Source: Utricularia gibba
Taxonomy: Eukaryota; Streptophyta; Magnoliopsida; Lamiales; Lentibulariaceae
NCBI GenBank assembly: GCA_002189035.1
Contig: NEEC01000011.1
Span: 2,046,001 to 2,110,000, forward strand
Reading direction: 5' to 3'
Length of the DNA: 64,000 bases
Shown here: positions 59,640-64,000 of the stretch, piece after piece
Position numbering within the stretch: the stretch's first letter is position 1
How the letters are laid out: each line of letters opens with the position of its first letter
Made by a program: the position numbers and the translations under genes
Notes under the pieces: generated by a model
Database searches by the model: none
What the model was told of the DNA's origin: nothing
The model's input: only the letters and a program-made list of their open reading frames with translations

Positions 59640-59800
59640 GTCTTCTCTCTCCCCCACCGTCCCTCTCCCCCTACCCATCTCTCTCCTCTCTCCACTTTCT
59701 CTCTCTCTTCCGGAACGGGGAAAAAGATCTAAAACTAAAGGGGCTGATTACGAGTCAGTACTCCTCTCTCTCTTGTCTGATTTGTCTCTCTCTTTGAGAA
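59640..59800 (+). promoter_or_regulatory. CT-rich tract in the 5' leader region of the BPC gene
   Basis: Plus strand is a near-continuous CT/CCT tract (CTCTCTCCCCC, then CTCTCCTCTCTCC, then TCTCTCTCTTCC) from 59645 to 59710, with further CTCTCTCT near 59762-59795. The other strand is GAGA repeats, the site bound by BBR/BPC proteins. It lies about 560-715 bases before the start codon. A leader intron ending at the AG before 60350 is likely, as in other BPC genes. Confidence 0.7.
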
Positions 59801-60354
59801 GTTCACTTTGCTTTTTATATCTGTATTTTCCCAGTTTCTGGATGTTCATGACGGTGGATTTCTTGGAAATGTTTCGATTTTTCAGCATGCCATTGTTTTA
59901 AATTGCGATTGCAGATCTGGATTTGTGTTTTAGATCGGTTGCGTAATGTCAAAGATCCGATTTTTCTTTTAATTGGGTTTTGTGGAATCAAACCCTTGTG
60001 TATCTTCGTGTGGGATTAGTGTTTGTAGCTTGTCTCATGCTTGTGGTTTTCGGATCTGAAGAGATGTATGATTCGGGATTTCATCAAAAATCGCGGTGCA
60101 TTACTCGGACTTGTATTAGGTTTTGGTCGAAGGGTGTTGGTTCTTGTTCAGACAATGCAAGATTGTTCCTTCCATTTGGATCTATATTCATGTTTTATTT
60201 GTGTTCTATTGTTAAGTGGAGTCAGCATGGCGTGTTCTTCAACTCAAGCATTGATTCCATTGTTAACTGCTTACACAGTTCTGGTTTTTCTGAATGATAT
60301 TTGGAAGCTTGATTGTTTATTCTTCCACTGCTGCCTGTTTGTGCCATAGATTAA

Positions 60355-61197
60355 ATGGACGAAGACAGTTTGAGGAACTGGGGTTATTATGAACCTCCCC
60401 TTAAGGGTCATCTTGGGCTTCAGCTCATGTCTTCTGTAATGGAGCGTGACACAAAGCCCTTTCTCTCTGGTAGGGATAACCCGGCTGCGGTTTCATCCAA
60501 TGGAGGGGCGTTTACACGTGATTATATCGTCACAGAGCCACCCTTGTCCAACATTGATTATGTCCGGGATAGCTGGATAAACCACAGAGAGAAGTTTTTG
60601 CATATGTTACCTGGAAATGGTTACAGCTCTCTGCTTGCTGAGCCATCTGGCTCGCACCATTCAGTGCAGATGGTGCACCAGCCTGAGGCCAATAAAGAAA
60701 TTATGCGTGATGTTGAAGGGCCAGCGCCTAAGAAAGAAAGTAGTGCTACCAAAAGGGGTACCCCTGCTGCAGCTCCAAAAACTGTGAAGGCAAAGAAACC
60801 AAAGAAAGGCCCTGGTCCAAAGGAGAACGTCAATGCCTCTGTGCAGCGAGCAAAGTCAGTGAAAAGGACTGTGGAGGTTAGTATTAATGGGGTTGATATG
60901 GATATCACTGGTATACCGATTCCTGTTTGTACGTGCACCGGGACTCCCCAACAGTGCTACCGATGGGGATGTGGAGGTTGGCAGTCTGCCTGCTGCACCA
61001 CAACCATATCAATGCATCCATTGCCCATGAGCACCAAAAGAAAAGGAGCAAGAATTCCTGGACGAAAAATGAGTCAGGGTGCTTTCAAGAAAGTCCTTGA
61101 GAAACTTGCTTCTGAAGACTATGACTTTAGTAACCCCATTGACCTGAGGACTTACTGGGCGAAACATGGTACCAACAAGTTTGTTGTGATCAGGTAG
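60355..61197 (+). CDS. BPC: BBR/BPC (BASIC PENTACYSTEINE) GAGA-binding factor, class I
   Basis: Nuclear DNA-binding protein for GA/CT repeats, able to recruit Polycomb and other repressors. Single coding exon, 280 aa. The N-terminus (MDEDSLRNWGYYEPPLKGHL) is typical of class I (BPC1-3). The middle is lysine/proline-rich with a likely nuclear signal (KAKKPKKGPGPK). The C-terminal domain has the five-Cys signature VCTCTGTPQQCYRWGCGGWQ with SACC following, then MSTKRKGARIPGRKMSQGAF and LRTYWAKHGTNKFVVIR. The start is fixed by family agreement. Its own upstream DNA is CT-rich, so self-binding is plausible. Confidence 0.96.
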   Translation: MDEDSLRNWGYYEPPLKGHLGLQLMSSVMERDTKPFLSGRDNPAAVSSNGGAFTRDYIVTEPPLSNIDYVRDSWINHREKFLHMLPGNGYSSLLAEPSGSHHSVQMVHQPEANKEIMRDVEGPAPKKESSATKRGTPAAAPKTVKAKKPKKGPGPKENVNASVQRAKSVKRTVEVSINGVDMDITGIPIPVCTCTGTPQQCYRWGCGGWQSACCTTTISMHPLPMSTKRKGARIPGRKMSQGAFKKVLEKLASEDYDFSNPIDLRTYWAKHGTNKFVVIR

Positions 61198-61532
61198 ATT
61201 TGGCAAGCATTTATGTGCCATATTTGATTGGCACCCATGCACTTCTGTTGTTTCTGTTTATTAGTCGGTACTTCGTAGACCCTCTTGTTCAAGATGCATG
61301 TTTCAAGTTCATGCCTGTTGTAGGCCGCGCGTAACCCATAAATCATTTCCTTGTGTAGGATTAATTTTATGGTCATCTTGTGCTCTGAGCACTGTGTTAG
61401 TTTTGGATTCTTGTTTGATATCATGATTTTGCTAATAACAATTTAGCAGTTGTTTTGGAGGCTATACAACACAGACAAGTCCTAACAAAGAATTCGAGCT
61501 TGGTAAGGCAAAGTAAGACAAACTTTTTAGTT
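61198..61532. other. Convergent 3' flanks of BPC and the ANTH gene
   Basis: 335 bases between two stop codons on opposite strands, holding both 3' UTRs. No gene recognised. Overlapping transcript ends are possible. Confidence 0.6.
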
Positions 61533-62606
61533 CTACAGGATGATCAAATCCTGAAGTTCATGAATCGTGGAAGCCCCTGCATGTGAACTCCCTGGGTTCA
61601 TGTCCTCATCAAACTTCTCCCATTCCTCTCTGATTACTGTTGTTAGGTGATCTTCATGGGGATACTTGTCCCCTTCAATCCCTTCCCTGTCTGCAGGTTC
61701 TGCCTCTTGCACAGTCATCTGCAGTTTTGATTCATCCGAGTGGAGCTCATTGGAGTGATTTTCGATGATTTGCCTTAGTTCTTGGATCCCTTGTTCTGGT
61801 ACCTTGTCGATGGTGCATATTTCAGATGCTTTTACTCCGATCTTTTCACAGAATTCCATGTAGGAAATGAAGTCATCAACTTGTTTGGTGGCCTTGAGCA
61901 TGATCTTGAGGGCTAATTTGGCCTCATCTTTGCTAGCAGAATGAATGTTCATCAAAACAGCATTTAACCCTCTGCAAACCCGAGCATGAAGATCGGAAAT
62001 CTCGATGATTATCGCATCCATAACATCCAGAATCATCGGAATCAAAGCAGCTCTCGCCTTGGGCTTGATGTTCAGGAGCAAATCAATCAGACCCTGAAAT
62101 TTCTCAGCCAAAATCAGCTCACGCATCACCGCATTCCCCTTCTCCCCCACACCCTGAAAAAGGACAACCGATTTCTGATCAAGAAATGCGTAGTAGCCTC
62201 TAATGAAGTTGCTGAATGGCCAGTCCCTATCACGAGCCGAGCGCCCATCTCTAAAACAAGACAAATCGACGGGCAGCCTGCCAATTTTCCGGACGCAGGG
62301 GAAGTTGGAGGTGATCAATACGTGGAGGAGATAGAGCCCTTTGAGGGCAACGATCCAATCCGTTGTCTTTTCCATGCGAAAGGAGATCGCCCAGAGAACG
62401 GGCTTGAGATTCGCCGGAGAAATGGCCAGCCATTCTCGGACGCGGTCGATGCGAGGGTAGTTGAAGAAGAGGCCGTTGTGGGATGTCGCGCGAATGACGG
62501 CTTTTTCGATGTCGGGGTCGCGGATCGTGGAACGGGGCGTGGCGTTGGCGAGCCAGAGGCTGTTTTTGTCCTTCAAAGCTCCGGCGGCCCTCCTCCACAG
62601 CCTCAT
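61533..62606 (-). CDS. ANTH/ENTH-domain clathrin assembly protein
   Basis: Adaptor that binds phosphoinositides and clathrin or SNAREs during endocytosis. Single exon, 357 aa from the ATG at 62606 (MRLWRRAAGALKDKNSL); the frame is open to 62672 but only a GTG is available there and a stop precedes it. The ANTH domain covers about residues 1-260: ATSHNGLFFNYPRIDRVREW, RMEKTTDWIVALKGLYLLHV, FSNFIRGYYAFLDQKSV and IEISDLHARVCRGLNAVLMN. The C-terminal 90 residues are acidic. I see no clear NPF or DPF motifs, which fits the At1g25240-like PICALM10 subgroup. Very short spacing to the next divergent gene (325 bases). Confidence 0.9.
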   Translation of the reverse strand: MRLWRRAAGALKDKNSLWLANATPRSTIRDPDIEKAVIRATSHNGLFFNYPRIDRVREWLAISPANLKPVLWAISFRMEKTTDWIVALKGLYLLHVLITSNFPCVRKIGRLPVDLSCFRDGRSARDRDWPFSNFIRGYYAFLDQKSVVLFQGVGEKGNAVMRELILAEKFQGLIDLLLNIKPKARAALIPMILDVMDAIIIEISDLHARVCRGLNAVLMNIHSASKDEAKLALKIMLKATKQVDDFISYMEFCEKIGVKASEICTIDKVPEQGIQELRQIIENHSNELHSDESKLQMTVQEAEPADREGIEGDKYPHEDHLTTVIREEWEKFDEDMNPGSSHAGASTIHELQDLIIL

Positions 62607-62931
62607 TCTCCAACCGCGGGCTCCGGTAACGTCAACCTTTTGCTTTGCCTCCTTTCGTTCTTCGGGATTCACTTGTTATGGCATGGGGCTGATATTAAAA
62701 ATAAAATATATATAATCATTTACCACATTTATTTAAAAATAAATTTTTGAAAATGAGAAATAAATAATAATTAATAATTAGGTATTTTGAGGCCCAGGGA
62801 AAAAAAAAAGTTCGCCGCCGTTGTGGGGTGGGCCGGTCGTGGCCCCTCAGCGCTCTGTGGATTTTTTTTTCTCGAATATAAAAAATAAATAAATAAGGTG
62901 ATGGAGTTTGAGATGAAAAGTGGCCGTTCCG
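62607..62931. promoter_or_regulatory. Divergent promoter between ANTH and glycosyltransferase genes
   Basis: 325 bases separate two divergent starts. An AT-rich stretch at 62690-62775 and an A run at 62799-62808 lie in the middle. No defined site can be named. Confidence 0.45.
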
Positions 62932-64000
62932 ATGCCGGGAGGCTACTATCCGGCAACTGTCGCCGGCGTTGCCCGAGCTACGGCGGTGTCAGTTTTTCTG
63001 TTCCTTGGGTTTTATTCCTTCCTTCTCTACAGAGCTGCTGATTCCATCGGCTTCTACGGTTCATCTCACATTCGCACCCTGAGAGTAGATAGCGACCGTT
63101 GCCCTTACCTGGTGAGCTTACTTTTTTCCCTAGGATTTGTTTCTGTATCTATAATATTGTGTATACTGTGTAATAGAGTGTTCTTTTTGCTACAAGGATA
63201 TTTTTTCTCCTTGTGCTTGAAAGGATGATAGTTATGCTACGGATGATCTCGTTTTCTGGTGATCTAACTAGTTTTCCAATTTGATTTCTTTTCCTATCGT
63301 CATGTTGCTACAATGCTCGGTTTATGATGAAATTTGGTGATAGCTTTGATGCTTGTCGGAACAAATAGCGTGCTCGTACTAGAAAGACAGCTTAGACTGA
63401 GCGATTAGGGCAGCCTGAGTTTTTGGGGATTTGAGATGCTGTGTACTGGCCATAAAATTTTTTGTGTAGCTCTTTTGCGACATTAAGCAGCCATTCCGTA
63501 TTTGTAATCCACATATTACTAACGTTGATTCATAAAGCGCTTGTGGGATGTTTGCATGCGATGCCATGAGAATATCAGAAGTTTCTGTAAAACGTGGTTG
63601 ATTTCTTCACTGTTTTGTAGGACAGAGATAAATGCAGTCTTCGAAGAGTTTTACTGGATGCATCTATGCCAGAAAAGACTGTGATACTGACAACGCTCAA
63701 TGAAGCTTGGGCAGGCCCTGATTCACTTTTTGATCTTTTTCTTGAGAGCTTCAGAATCGGGAAGGGTACTCGCCATCTGCTAAATCATTTGGTGATCATT
63801 GCGTTGGATGAAGGGGCATTTTTCCATTGCACTGCAGTGCACACCTATTGCTATGCTCTCATTACTGAGGACGTTGACTTTTCACATGAGGCTTATTTCA
63901 TGACATCAGAATACCTGAAGATGATGTGGAGAAGGATCGATTTCCTAAGATCTGTTCTGGAAATGGGCTTCAACTTTGTCTTCACGGTGCGGTTTCGTTT
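62932..64000 (+). CDS. Glycosyltransferase-77-like protein (At4g15970 type), 5' part
   Basis: Type II Golgi-like membrane protein with a nucleotide-diphospho-sugar transferase domain (DUF271). Exons 62932..63111 and 63621..63986, with a donor at 63987; the rest lies beyond the window. The start MPGGYYPATVAGVARA leads into a membrane segment (TAVSVFLFLGFYSFLLYRAA). Exon 2 reads CSLRRVLLDASMPEKTVILT, TLNEAWAGPDSLFDLFLESF, HLLNHLVIIALDEGAFFHCT and FLRSVLEMGFNFVFT, with the expected DxD motif just past the intron. The GTG at 62920 and an out-of-frame ATG near 62901 were rejected as starts. Sugar donor and acceptor unknown. Confidence 0.85.

Noticed and set aside
62607-62672. Longer N-terminus for the ANTH protein starting at GTG
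   Set aside because: No ATG in frame before a stop; family proteins start at the MxLWRRA-type sequence found at 62606.

Overview
The window is nuclear DNA of a flowering plant, almost certainly a eudicot. The genes have many short introns with GT-AG borders. Plant-only families are present: JAZ/TIFY, BBR/BPC, OBERON, caleosin, WAT1-related, DUF538, PLS-class PPR, IBH1/AIF-type bHLH and GTD-binding (MyoB) proteins. Intergenic DNA is AT-rich with G-box motifs. I cannot name the species. No tRNA, rRNA, CRISPR array or autonomous transposon was recognised.

Layout. 1-1.3 kb: 3' part of a WAT1-related transporter (+) with two single-base frameshifts. 2.8-4.3: ECHIDNA/TVP23 (-). 5.3-8.0: alkaline/neutral invertase (+), one frameshift. 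9.1-9.6: DUF538 protein (-), one frameshift. 11.0-11.6: atypical bHLH (-). 12.36-12.85: a non-autonomous hAT-type element. 13.0-14.7: PPR protein (-). 15.5-16.4: DUF7054 protein (-) with a 30-bp tandem repeat over its stop codon. 17.8-20.6: TMEM214-like (+). 22.0-24.9: myosin-binding (GTD-binding) protein (+) with a 24-residue internal repeat. 26.2-29.8: cytosolic phosphoglucomutase (+), 18 exons. 30.3-34.7: a tandem duplication of a convergent PLAC8/CNR-JAZ pair. 35.9-37.5: JAZ upstream region with three G-boxes. 37.5-38.5: caleosin/peroxygenase (-). 40.4-44.5: a palindrome with two apparently identical 2-kb arms, each holding a bromodomain (GTE-like) gene. 45.6-46.2: calmodulin-like protein (-). 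47.7-48.4: DUF7734 protein (-). 49.0-50.8: Mediator subunit MED27 (+). 51.3-52.3: cytochrome b561 (+). 52.5-54.9: OBERON-like PHD protein (-). 55.6-56.4: C2H2 zinc finger with EAR motif (-). 60.4-61.2: BBR/BPC factor (+). 61.5-62.6: ANTH clathrin-assembly protein (-). 62.9 to the end: At4g15970-type glycosyltransferase (+), cut by the window edge.

There are no operons; genes are independent units and several pairs are divergent. Functional links that can be argued are carbohydrate metabolism (invertase and phosphoglucomutase) and jasmonate signalling (JAZ with a G-box cluster upstream). The most unusual structures are the perfect-looking 2-kb inverted repeat and the CNR-JAZ duplication, in which each duplicate keeps the gene the other has lost.

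Quality note. Four single-base deletions that break otherwise conserved reading frames all fall in the first 10 kb, three of them in G or C runs. The large genes further right (TMEM214, MyoB, PGM, MED27, OBERON) are intact. The deletions may be uncorrected sequencing errors, so the affected genes should not be called dead without read support. Exon borders below were set by hand from splice signals, reading phase and recalled family sequences; no search was run.
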